DNA from: Chrysomallon squamiferum
Taxonomy: Eukaryota; Mollusca; Gastropoda; Neomphalida; Peltospiridae
NCBI GenBank assembly: GCA_012295275.1
Contig: CM022665.1
Location: 28,306,946 to 28,341,945, forward strand
Direction of reading: 5' to 3'
Length of the DNA stretch: 35,000 nt
Shown: in pieces, positions 11,371 to 22,659 of the stretch
Layout of the letters: every line of letters starts with the position of its first letter
Position numbering within the stretch: the stretch's first letter is position 1
Made by a program: the position numbers and the translations under genes
The notes under the pieces: model-generated
Database searches by the model: none
The model's input: only the letters and a program-made list of their open reading frames with translations
Told to the model about the DNA's origin: nothing

Positions 11371-11580
11371 ATAATAATAATAATAATAATGAGATGATGA
11401 TGATGATGATGAAATATATTTCAGTAAGTATCGTTTGATTAAATGTTTGATTAAATTGATCAAATTTTTTTTATCTCTATGTGTGTGTATATATATAAAA
11501 GTAAAAATAGTTTCGTTACTGACCGAAAATGCAGAAATTTATCTATTTTTCATGTTATCACTATTTATGGTGATTGCAGA

Positions 11581-11622
11581 ATACATACATACATACATAC
11601 ATACATACATACATACATACAT
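11581..11622. repeat. (ATAC)n microsatellite
   Basis: Ten or more tetranucleotide units. Confidence 0.95.
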
Positions 11623-11865
11623 TGTTCAAAGTTACTTCTTTACTGTTTTATTGCTAATATAGATCTTAAAAGATCATTTTGCAAACATTTTTCATTTAAA
11701 AAATAACAAATAAATTGTTCTTAATAACGAACTATTTTGTTTCGATGTTTAATTTCTTATAGGCGACAACGAAATCAATAAACGTTAATATATTAGTCTC
11801 AATAGCGGTGATAAATAAAAGCGTTAATTACATTTATTTTTTGTGTTATTTAGGAATGCAGGGTA

Positions 11866-11990
11866 AAGGAAATAACTTGATACTGTCTTAACATTTCAGC
11901 TTTATCCTGCTCAGGTCGAATGGCTGCATTTGGCATTCAACATTCGCAGGATGAAGCTGAAATCTCAAGAGAGTAACCTAGTTATTCCTT
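11866..11990. repeat. Imperfect 45-bp inverted repeat with 35-nt loop
   Basis: Arms 11866-11910 and 11946-11990. The inner 18 bp are nearly exact (ATTTCAGCTTTATCCTGC versus ATTTCAGCTTCATCCTGC after complementing). The outer part has several mismatches and two indels. It abuts a (CT)n tract starting near 12000. Could be a MITE or an RNA hairpin. Confidence 0.7.
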
Positions 11991-11996
11991 ATATAT

Positions 11997-11998
<2 letters not shown>

Positions 11999-12065
<67 letters not shown>
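11999..12065. repeat. (CT)n(CA)n microsatellite
   Basis: About 52 bp of CT followed by 14 bp of CA. Confidence 0.96.
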
Positions 12066-12068
<3 letters not shown>

Positions 12069-13127
12069 TATATATATTTAAAATTATATACATGTTTTAT
12101 AATGATTAAATAAGTACAGATCTCTTTCTATGATATCTGAAAACATTATATAATAAAGTAACATTAAAAAATATATATAAAATTAAAACTAAAATTAAAA
12201 AAAAAAAAATGATAATAATTTGATCAAGAAATTACTGTTTAAAATTATCAGTTATTTCTAATATTAGTTTCCATTTATTTGCATCCTGATAAATGTAATC
12301 TTTTGTGTTAAAAAGTATTTAAAATAAAATCAAATGAAATAAAAATAAAATAAAATAAATTAAAATAAAATAAAATTTAATAAAATAAAGACATTCCGTA
12401 TGTATTTCCAAGTAATCGTTATAAATTTTAAAATAAAACAAATTTAATTTAAAAGAAACGGATAATTAACAACTAACAAAATCGACAACATAACTAAATT
12501 TATGATTATTGACGACGTCAATACTGATGGCTGTGTTTCTCTTAACGTTCTCTTTCATTTCCGGTATAAATTATGACATCAGCAAAGGAAATCACGTGAC
12601 TACAGTGTTCATTTTGCAAGAGAAAAGAGATCTTGCAGTACTGATGTGTGTTTAATTGTTAACTCGGAGCACCAGTTGTCGGCACGAGTATATTTAAACC
12701 GTCTCATTTCTTTTTTTTTTTTTTTTTTCAGATATTTTTGTCCATCTTGTATCAAGAGTCAAAAGTTCCCTTTGAACAAAACACATGTATGGTTCTTGAG
12801 TTAAAATTACAATCGCATCACTTGTCAGCGGGTGTGTGTGTGGTTCCAGAATCCCTCACCGATTTGCAGATATCAAGGACACTCACTAAATAAATGATGT
12901 AATTTTACCCTCAGCGTTTTCATAACTGCTAAAATTCATGTAACTCACACTGACAACATTATCCTAGTCTACTGTATGCAACCAAAAGAGTATAATTTAT
13001 TGTGCAGTAATTCATATATATATATATTATTATATTTTCGTATTATCATTGAACATAGCCGCAGGTAAGATGGGCCAGCTGTAATTTTAGAATTGGCATT
13101 TAGGTGGTTTCCGTTATATTTCGAATC

Positions 13128-13130
<3 letters not shown>
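12066..13130. other. Unique block between two inverted GA/CT tracts
   Basis: Contains the regulatory-type cluster at 12507-12599 and poly-T 12712-12729. No open reading frame of interest. It is bounded by (CT)n at 12000 and (AG)n at 13131. Confidence 0.5.
12507..12599. promoter_or_regulatory. Candidate enhancer: 17-bp CRE-half dyad, TGACATCA and TCACGTGA
   Basis: TATTGACG-A-CGTCAATA (12507-12523) is a perfect dyad holding two TGACG half-sites. TGACATCA (12574-12581) and the E-box palindrome TCACGTGA (12592-12599) follow within 70 bp. The island is 2.7 kb upstream of gene B. Confidence 0.35.

Positions 13131-13201
<71 letters not shown>
13131..13201. repeat. (AG)n microsatellite, about 70 bp
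   Basis: Uninterrupted AG dinucleotides, opposite in orientation to the (CT)n at 12000. Confidence 0.97.
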
Positions 13202-13204
<3 letters not shown>

Positions 13205-13903
13205 AAAACTGGTTTGTTTTAATATTTTTGGCTGATGCTTCTCAATTTAATATTTATTAAAACGAAACAGTCTGTGATATGTTTAGTTAAGTAAACTGAG
13301 CAGATAGAATATATAGGCAGACGGGTAATCGTGTCAGATACGTAGATATGTGGATAGATAGTTTGATTGTTAGAACAATAAGAAAGAGTAGTGAAAAAAA
13401 AATTGAAAACAACAACCTGATAAAAAAGGATACATTTTAAAAATATACTCATACTAAAACGCATACGAATTTCTTTTTCAAACATCTTGCAATAATGAAT
13501 TTTATTTCAAAATTATGAATATTTTCTTTTTCTTGTTTTTCCATCTCTTTTGTTAATATTAATTATTTTCTTTTCTTTTCAGAACAGTTATTACATAAAA
13601 AATAAAATAAATAAATAATAACATTCGAATAAAATTCCTGATACTCAGTCTTATTAGTCATGTAAATCAATCAAAAGCAAGTGCAGTTACATTGCTAAAA
13701 TGTTGTCAACTTGTTTTACTAATACTACTGCTACTTGCTAATACCACTGCTATAATAATAATAATAATAATAATATAATAATAATAATAATAATAATAAT
13801 TTATTTATTATTATTATTATTATTGATGTCTTTTTATTCCACTGTTGTTATTTTGGGTTTCTTCAAAAACCCTGTATCACTTAACATGAAATAGCACACA
13901 CAA

Positions 13904-13934
<31 letters not shown>

Positions 13935-15257
13935 TGTATATGCATGTAACTGCATGAATGTTACAGAGTTTTGTGTTAGAATTATTAGGTTGAAATGAAA
14001 CAACTTTTACACAGTAATAACAACACTGTAGCTAACAAGCATTCTTACTGCTTTGACAAGCACCAGAAATTAACACAAGAATTTCAAAATAAAAACAAAT
14101 TCATCCATTATCTATTCAGCTTTATTTTCACGACCGTTGTTTTTATAAACATATTTTACATAATAACACAAAAATGTAATACATAAGAAGCGACTACATC
14201 ATGAAGCATTACAAATATTGTAAGCCTAGAGAAAACTTACTTATTTTGTCTGTTTACTTACCAGTGTAAATAAGTAATTATATTATTACAAAATTTATTT
14301 TATTTATATTATCAGCAACATTTCAGGTAATTCAGTTGTATTGTTCAACATTTAATTTCTATATTAAAAACAGTTTAACATAAGAAAAATCTTTATGATC
14401 AAAGATGACAAATAAAAATTATCCTGAATGTGACAAAAATCAGTGATACTGATATACGTCACTGTTTACAAGACTGTGAAATACTCTCAACTCCAAGTAA
14501 TATCAATCTATGTTGAATATAAAAACAAAAAGTTCTTATTATTACAGAATAAGTAAATCATAGAGAATTTAGAACTACATACACTAGAGAAACTAGAGAA
14601 CATTTCATGATGTTCATTTAAAAATGAATCTGTTTTGTGTAATAATACTCGATGTAAAATGCTGAATTATGTTGAATAAAGGAGAGCATCACTTTCAGAT
14701 ATGAAAAAAAAAAAAATAAAATAAAATTAAAATAAAGTAGAAGAAAAGAAATTCAAAAAAGATATACATGTATTTATGAATAATATTCTTGGTCAAACTC
14801 TGTGTTTGTCTGTGTGTACGAGTGTCTGAATGTGTAGTTACCTATATATTTGAATACATTTTCTCATGACTACTTCAAAGACACACACACTCACAAAGTG
14901 TGTACAATCAGTAAAAGTTCAGCTAACTATACTATTAACTAAGCCCTAAAGCTAGTGGAATGTTCTGAATGACAAAATAAAAATTATTTTAAAACTCAAA
15001 ACTAAATACTCAAAAACTCATAAATTTAGTTAAGTATATACAGCAAGTGAAATAACAATGTTTTTGCAGAGCTGGATCCAGAAGCTTAGAAAATTAAGGG
15101 AGAGGTTTTGATGATGTGTCAAGATAAAACGAGTTTAACAAAGAAAAAAACTGTGAGGAACTGACTTCATCCATCTCTTTGATGAAGTTCAAATACATCA
15201 TATAAATGTGAAATAGATGTCTACTCATAATTAAAACAAAGATGTAATCTATAACAA

Positions 15258-15311
<54 letters not shown>
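13202..15311. other. Intergenic A+T-rich sequence
   Basis: (AAT)n then (ATT)n 13757-13825, (CA)n 13895-13930 and (AAT)n 15259-15311. Otherwise unique with no supported gene. Confidence 0.6.
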
Positions 15312-15313
<2 letters not shown>

Positions 15314-15521
15314 GTAAATAAATAGAATACATCAACAATAATTATATTAAAATTGTTATCATAATACAAAATACTGTTAACTGTAACAACTATAAAAATA
15401 ATAATAATAATAATAATAATAATAAGTAAATAAATAAAACACATCAACAATAATTATATTAAAATAGTTTTGTTATCATAATAATACAAAATACTGTTAA
15501 CTGTAACAATTGTAATAATAA

Positions 15522-15556
<35 letters not shown>

Positions 15557-15624
15557 ATAGAATATATCAACAATAATTATATTAAAATAGTTCTGTTACC
15601 ATAATCATACAAAATACTGTTAAC

Positions 15625-15633
<9 letters not shown>
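15312..15633. repeat. Three tandem copies of an 80-90 bp unit separated by microsatellites
   Basis: Copies lie at about 15312-15395, 15425-15513 and 15551-15633. Each reads AAATAGAATA-type start, ATCAACAATAATTATATT, then ATACAAAATACTGTTAACT. (AAT)n or (AAAT)n tracts of different lengths lie between copies. Confidence 0.88.
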
Positions 15634-15706
<73 letters not shown>

Positions 15707-16575
15707 GTGAGTAAGTAAACAAACAAATAAATAAATAAATAAATAAATAAATAAAAAACAGGCAGTATTAAATATATCCATGTAACAACTTATCATGGAC
15801 GGAATAATAGAAAAAACAATAAGAATGTAACTATTTTAATAAACAAAAACAATTATTATTGTTTTAAAATAAAAAATTAAAATAAAAAACTCAACTTCAG
15901 TTGCTCTACAATGGCACATAAATTAATGCATCAGGCTTTACATTATGCTGCAAAATCACCAAGAAATATATATATATATACATATCTTCAATTATAAAAC
16001 ATCAGATACTCTGTAAAGTTTTAATATTAATAAAACTTAATACCATCATTAGCAAAAACCATCAGTAATAATACTATCTATAGAATAACAACCTGATCAT
16101 TTGTTTCTTTTTTGTTTTTTATTTTGATATTATTGCATACATCCTACCATTTTTGTGTTTAAGACCCACTGTATATATTAAAAACAAAATAAGCAGCATT
16201 ATGATAAATTATTATAGTTATACAACACACTACAAATCTATCCATATATAGATATATATCATCATCATCATTATCATCATCAAAGGGTATTTATTGTATA
16301 GTGGTTATTTCCAGCTTTTAATAAACTGCTATGGTAAATAATGAATCCTCAATGGCACTCTCGAAATTTTGCTGCCCTCTGAAGAATGAATTTATACTTA
16401 CAATTATTAACCAAAATAAGGGTAAAATTTGTTAAATAAACTTATTTGAAAATAAAATATAACAAAAACTATGTACGAGTTGATATAGATGTGTATTTAT
16501 GTATTTTTGTGTGTGTGTGTGTACACACACACACACAAACACGTTTAAAAAAATCTCAGATGTACATATATAGGT
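15634..16575. other. Intergenic sequence left of the decayed transposon
   Basis: (AAT)n 15627-15703 and (AAAT)n 15724-15755 continue the previous array. (ATC)n near 16259-16281 and (GT)n(AC)n 16509-16536. No gene. Confidence 0.6.
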
Positions 16576-17928
16576 CAGGGTGCAATACTGCAAGTGAAAC
16601 ACTCACCTATGTGAGTGAAATTCTGTTATGGCAATTTAAATTGGCAAAAAACTAGCATTTTGGCATCAAGACTATTTTTTCAGAATGAAACTGTCACTGG
16701 AACAAATTTTAGTTTACTGTATCAGTCAGACAACACATACATTGATGATCACAAACTGTAAACATACACATCTGCATTTTATGCTGTATATGAATTGACA
16801 CATAGCCAAAGTCAGTCAAAGTATTCTGATATCTTAATGGGAGCTCTTCGGCTGACTTGAGTTGTTCTGAACCACAATCAGAAAGCCTTGTGACATACAG
16901 GGTTTTGCTGGTTGTAAACAAGCTTTTGCAACTTTGTAACCAGTTTGTTTGCTCCCGATGTCGAGCTAAATGTTACATGGTGGGAATATTTCAAATAAAA
17001 CAAAAAGCGCTCAAGAATTTCGTTGAAAATGATAGCCATACCATCAACAAAAATTAAATAAATAGTTTCAGTAAATGTAGTTGTCCATATATTTGTTGGA
17101 ATCACATAACCCTGTTAAAAATCGGTTTACAAAGGAGCATAAAACAAAAGAAGTGATGCTTTGGACTCTTGGAAACAGATTTGCTTTTAGCATTTACGTC
17201 ACCTGGAAACAAGAAACCTGTGACTGTAACTCGACATTTCAAGAGTAACTCTGTAAGTAAATGTTTTTCAGATGATGGTTCTGGTGGTCAAACAGACACG
17301 AAAAAATAAAACACGATGAAGTCCATGAATGAGTTCAACTAGAGTATTCATTTTGAGAATCCAGGTTTATATTTTGAATTTCTAAGATACAACAAGAATG
17401 GGAAATCACATGTTTTACAAATGCTGTCATAAAGTGGGTTCCAGTTTAGCAGAACTACTGATTTTGTTGGGGATGTAATTTAAATGTGAAAAGATTTGTT
17501 CACACAGTGAAAGTTGTCGTCACGCAAGGTGCTGCGACTAACTGACTGACGTCTGGTACAAGAAAACTTACAGGATGTATAGGTCAACGTGAATCGCTAC
17601 AGGACATGGTCTCAGAGTAACCAACCTGCCACACTAGAAGATTATATTTTTAATATTCTACTGAAGAAACTGTTATGTTTGTAGGAAAGAATTTTAATGG
17701 CATACTATATATTAAACATTAATGATTTGAACATTTTTTTTCAATGCTGGTGACTGAATTTCGAACATTCCCTTGAGTAAAATAAATAATATAGGTTGGT
17801 GTTAAAAGTTCTTTAATTATTGTAGTACTTCATATGTTGCCTGGCAAGTAACAATTTCAAGTTGGCTAGTGTTTTTTTCATTCACTAGCCAGTTGGTGAA
17901 TAAACAGAAAGTGCTGTTTTGCACCCTG
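16576..17928 (+). mobile_element. Decayed DNA transposon with CAGGGTGCAA terminal inverted repeats
   Basis: CAGGGTGCAA begins at 16576 and its complement TTGCACCCTG ends at 17928. Near the ends are small hairpins: CACTCAC/GTGAGTG on the left and TGGCTAGTG/CACTAGCCA on the right. The interior has an open stretch on the plus strand (16857-17057, including VLLVVNKLLQLCNQ and CSRCRAKC) and further non-repetitive but broken sequence to about 17650. I could not find a clear target-site duplication. The superfamily is undetermined. Confidence 0.5.
16857..17057 (+). pseudogene. Remnant coding segment inside the decayed transposon
   Basis: 66 open codons containing a Cys pattern (CNQFVCSRCRAKC) that resembles a zinc-binding part of a transposase-type protein, only by impression. 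The frame ends at TAA and no continuation was found. Confidence 0.3.
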
Positions 17929-20206
17929 TAGATGCAATTTCAATAGATAGTAAAATTCTTGACATTAGTCTATGATGAAATTGCTGAACCAGACTTGTAT
18001 TAGACTCAAATATTTTCAAATTTAACCCTAAAGTTGTACATTGTGGCAATATCTTAATCAACGGTTGTAATTTTGAAAATGAAATAAATACTTAATATAT
18101 ATAATTTGTTTTGTTGGAAAAGTTCTTTCCATGAAAATAATACACCTCACATAAAGCAAGATCCTTTTAGGAAATTTTGCAGCAATATATCCTACCTTTA
18201 CAGACTGAACGCTAATTAACAAAAGTGTGAGTATGACTGTATGTACACTACAACACCACTATTTGTAACACAAGTTACAGATTATGGTAATATATACACC
18301 ATTAAAAACACACCAACATATTAATGAATGATCATATTAATGCACTATAGTGTCTACATTATGACAGTGTGAAGTTTTTTTTTTTTTTTTTTTTTTGAAT
18401 TAAAAAATCCCCATTCTACATCACTAATGAAAAAACAAAAAAAAAAAAAATAAAAAAAAAAAAAGAAAGGAAAAGAAGACATTGTTAAAACACAATGTGA
18501 TTGAAAAAATATTTCTGAAGAGGAAATCTTGAAATGTTCCTCTAATGTTTCAAACATGATGGCTTTAAGACTACTACAAATTCTATATACGACTATAAAG
18601 TTCTGTTTTTCTTTGGTACAATATTTACATGAAAACTGTACAATAGCTGAAGTATGACCAACAATAATTGAAATACTTCTGTCTGATTACTTTAATTAAT
18701 ACATTTGTTAAAACACAAAACATTACTGCTAAGTTTAAATGATGCAATATTGGTATATCTCAGACTAATGAAAAACCATTTTCTATTGAATTCATTTCTC
18801 ATTATATTGTTATCTTATTTACTATTTTGTTTTGTGTTTGATGACATTGGTATATTTAATATTAAGTGTTGTCATAGTTAATACAATATAATGAGAAAGA
18901 ACAGAGTACTGATATGAGATATATTCTGATAGGGGTTGGTTTGTGGATGTTTATTAGTTAAAATAAACGTGTTTAAATTAGAAACCATTAAAAGAATAAA
19001 ATGTAAACAGAAATAAAATTAAACAACAATAATTTAGAATACCAGTGGCTTTATATAAATAAGCATACATTTAGAGAGTTCAGTTTATGACAATATAAAG
19101 AAAAATATATAAAATTACTAACTAAATTAAAGCTTAAATGTTGTTGAATAAACAGCAGTGAAATTAAAACAGCAGTTTAAAATGTTTGTATGTGTAAGTA
19201 CAGTAATATTACAGTTTGTAAATATCATTAACTGGTTTTATATCTACTGTAAAACTCTTGCACACACACATATACACAGGCATGTAAGGCTCACACACAT
19301 AAACAAACGTGAGCACAAATACACATACAACACACATAAAATCATTAAAGGGCACATCCTAGTTAAATAGTAAGAGAATATTTGTGATATGGCATATTCC
19401 ATTAATATCTGTTTCAGTGAATACAACTACATATAAATATGACTGTTCTGCTTGTCACAGCCGTATATGTCTATTAAAATGGAGTATACATATACTTATA
19501 ATACAAGTAATATACACCTTTTCAGTACAAAACCAATTTATCTTGATCAAGGATGTCATTAACAGGCAAAATGATGTTGTCTGGCTAGAAATGATGTTGT
19601 AGACTACAGAACATTTAACTGTACGACATATGATAACATTCATTTTGAAATATAATAGTAAATTATACATGATACAGTAACATTTAAAAACAAAAGTCTG
19701 TGATTATTAAATTATATCTTTACATAAAACACTCTTTTTTTTTCTTAAAAAGAACAGAAAAAAAAAAAAAAAAAAATTTAATATAAAAATCAATAATAAA
19801 TAGGATTTACATGAACAGTGATATAACAACTTAATTTTGCATCATCATGGTGATTAATTATATTTCAATATTCGATGTTTTCTTAGTTTGATAATTCAAG
19901 GTATTATAACAGCACCATGAATGAAATAACAAATTTAATTAGCATATAATATGAAACAAACAATGCACTAAAACATCCAATCATGTCATATATTATTATA
20001 AATATTTATAATTTCTAAATGCATATAACAATTTGGTGTTTGCTAGACAAAAAAAATGAGACTTTTACTTTTTTTTAAATTCAAAAAGAGAAGTGAAAAG
20101 AAAAAAATGAAAGTCAACAATAAAAAGCAAAGCAAGCATACCACAAAAAAAACACACACACACACAACTGAAACATAAATTGTTTAGTTTTTGTTTAAAC
20201 ACTATT
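17929..20206. other. Intergenic A+T-rich sequence
   Basis: Poly-T 18372-18396 faces A-rich 18432-18464. A-rich 19757-19777. No gene or structured repeat recognised. Confidence 0.6.
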
Positions 20207-20297
20207 TTATTTTAAATATAATTACAAAGAATATTTTTATGCTTGTAATGTATTTTATAAGCATAAAAATAATTTTATGTAATTATATTTAAAATAA
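20207..20297. repeat. Near-perfect inverted repeat (foldback, arms about 38 bp)
   Basis: Left arm 20207-20244 and right arm 20259-20297 are complementary apart from a small indel, around a 14-nt loop (GTAATG..). Core arms are TTTTAAATATAATTAC and GTAATTATATTTAAAA. Likely a foldback MITE remnant. Confidence 0.8.
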
Positions 20298-20803
20298 ATT
20301 GTCTATCCATTTAACATCCAATAGCAATTTAGTTTAAAAAATTATCAAACACTTTTCAAGTTAACAATGATCAGACTGTTTTAACACTGGCATATCTGTA
20401 TCTTTAACATCCGATATTTAACAAGTGAAAATAAACGCACCAGACTGATCCACTGATTAACATCATTAAAATATTTTTTGTTTTATACTTTTTATTAAAT
20501 GCAATACATTATTTGTAACTATTTTTATTATTATTTACTGATAACCACCCAAAACAAATTATAAAAATGTAAATAAAAGTCTGATTTAGCCATGGAATGT
20601 ACTGGCTACAATTTCCTGATGAAAGTTAAATGCAACTGTTTTAATACAGTTCTTTGAAAATGTAAAAAAACAAAATAACAAACAGTAACAAATAAAATAA
20701 TAAACTAATAAATATTATATTCATATTTATCTCAAGTTAAACAAATTTTGTAGTAGAAAATATGAGGAAACACAATCAATCAATATTTAAATTTTAACTG
20801 GAA

Positions 20804-20836
<33 letters not shown>

Positions 20837-20956
20837 CATTAAAAAAAATTCTCCATATTTTCTTTCTTGTTTTAATATTGTACATTTCAATACCAATGAT
20901 GTAAATTATTTCTTAACATGTTTAAACTTCAGACAATGTTAATATATACGTTAATA
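20298..20956. other. Intergenic sequence between foldback and pogo relic
   Basis: A+T-rich and unique apart from (AAT)n 20804-20831. No gene. Confidence 0.6.
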
Positions 20957-21514
20957 CAGTGGAACCTCAGATTACGAACACCTGAAAGCATGAATAAATT
21001 GGATTACAAACTGTGATCTTGGACAATTTTTATTTTGGTTTACGAATCCCGAGTTACGAACTACAGCAATGCTCCATGACAAGATTTCTTTTGACATCGG
21101 TTTTGATGTCAACATCTAGTAAAGATAATAATAGATGCTTACATCAAAACCAAAGTCAAAGTAAGGATTATAGGCATGCCCTATAGCAAATATATATCAT
21201 GAATTTGGGCCTTTAGTCTTCGATACACAGTTGCAGCTCAATATCATTTGCACTGAGATTGTGCACTCGCATTTTATAAAGTGTTGCTGCTTTTATGTGT
21301 ATATTATTATACCCTATCCAATATGGCGCCCAAGAAAAGAAAAAGTGAAAGCGATAATGCTGGTGGAAAGTATAAACGTATCACAGAAGAGGTTAAGAAA
21401 GAAATAACTGCAAAACATGAGATGTGTGTGTCTGACATCGCTTCGGTTTATGTACAAGTCGGTTTATGAACCGAGTTTTGGAACAAATTAAGTTCGTAAC
21501 CCAAGGTTCCACTG
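20957..21514 (+). mobile_element. pogo/Tigger-like Tc1-mariner superfamily relic
   Basis: Ends are inverted repeats: CAGTGGAACCTCAGATTACG on the left, with GTTCGTAACCCAAGGTTCCA followed by CTG on the right. The element is flanked by TA (20955-20956 and 21515-21516). From 21323 it encodes MAPKKRKSESDNAGGKYKRI and onward to KHEMCVSDIASV, like the N-terminal helix-turn-helix of pogo/Tigger transposases, then runs into a stop at 21469. At 558 bp the catalytic domain is missing, so it is a non-autonomous deletion derivative. Confidence 0.88.
21323..21469 (+). pseudogene. Truncated pogo/Tigger transposase N-terminus
   Basis: 48 codons with a basic start (PKKRKSE), ITEEVKKEI and SDIASV, typical of the CENP-B/pogo N-terminal DNA-binding domain. 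The DDE catalytic region is absent, so it cannot be an active transposase. Confidence 0.75.
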
Positions 21515-22503
21515 TAATTAGTACATTGATCAAGATAGTAACTATACACACAGGGCAGGTCATAGGGCTAATAGATACTAGTATGTATACACAAACATAC
21601 ATATATATATATATATATAGAACTATGTACAATGGAATAAATGTACATGTGTATGTGTATATTTTATATATGTTTTATATTATATTTACTTGGAAATAAT
21701 GCAGTTACTAAGATAGACCATATGATTGGAAAATAATGACAGTGAGAGTAATAAAGAATTCCACTGTCATTAACTAAGAGAACAATCAGCCTAATCAGTG
21801 TCTAAATTATCTAAATATAGCACAATTATTTTTAGTAAATAAATTGGTTTTGTTAGCAAGGGTTAAAGCAGTTTTTTTTTTCTTCTTTTCTTTAATTATT
21901 CTACACAAGAATACACTAAAGTCAGTCTCACACACTACACCCATAAAAATAAAGACCAAATAAAAGCATTGGTTGTGTTTACCTTTTATAAATGCCTGCT
22001 TGAAATGTGGTTACTTTGTTCACAGCTGATAGTTTTTATAAATGAAAAGGTATGAAAATGTTGAAAATATATCAACATATAAAGTAAATGTCCTTTGAAA
22101 TAAATGACATAATTGTAACTTCTCCTCTAAATCCTGTCTTGACAAATATATATATAAAAATAAAAAATAAGATACAAAAAAAAAAAAAAAAAAAAAAAAG
22201 GAAAGAAAGAAAAACATAACTGAACATGATCAGTGGTTTTTTTCTTACAGCTGGAATCTGAAATCTTTACACTGTTATATGTTATAATTATATAAAAATC
22301 CTGGTTTGAAGAGTAATGTCAATTACTAAGGTCACTTGAGGTCAAGATAAGGTCTGAACATTATTTATAAAAACATGGTCTAAAGAAGAGGTTTTCCTGC
22401 TAATACCCACTCCTGTGGTGAGCCCTTGATACATACAAGTTAAGTTTTACATACTATTTTGATATCACAGTTGCTTTATAGTTTCCTCCCCTGTGAAAGG
22501 TGG
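21515..22503. other. Downstream region of gene C
   Basis: (AT)n 21600-21619 and poly-A 22176-22199. 22220-22503 is unique and probably 3' UTR of gene C on the minus strand. Confidence 0.45.
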
Positions 22504-22659
22504 TCACGTGTTTTTCAGGGACAGGTTTAGGGGCTGGTCATAGTTGGAACACTCAGAGAGGTGTTCTAGCAGAGCTTTCTTCAGCTGATCCCTCTCATCA
22601 CTCAGACTGGTGTACGCCTGTTCAAGTTCACTGTTTCTAGTCTGTAACAAGTCTATCTC
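22504..22659 (-). CDS. Gene C zipper exon and C-terminus
   Basis: Acceptor TTTTGACACAG, 51 codons, stop TGA (22506-22504). Contains EIDLLQTRNSELEQ and the later heptads, LEHLSEC (H-x3-C), and the PLNLSLKNT end. The acceptor and first codons are reproduced in tandem repeats directly upstream. A CACGTG E-box (22505-22510) overlaps the stop. Confidence 0.92.
   Translation of the reverse strand, partial: EIDLLQTRNSELEQAYTSLSDERDQLKKALLEHLSECSNYDQPLNLSLKNT

Larger units (their letters stand above)
9840..11580. other. Upstream region of gene B
   Basis: Promoter-like unique sequence to about 10090, then (ATT)n 10130-10160, (AAC)n 10490-10545, cryptic trinucleotides 10637-10900, (ATT)/(ACT)n 11110-11170 and (AAC)(AAT)(GAT)n 11333-11412. 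Confidence 0.6.

Noticed and set aside
13055-13075. Perfect plus-strand donor CGCAG/GTAAGA
   Set aside because: No open exon upstream of it; an isolated consensus match.
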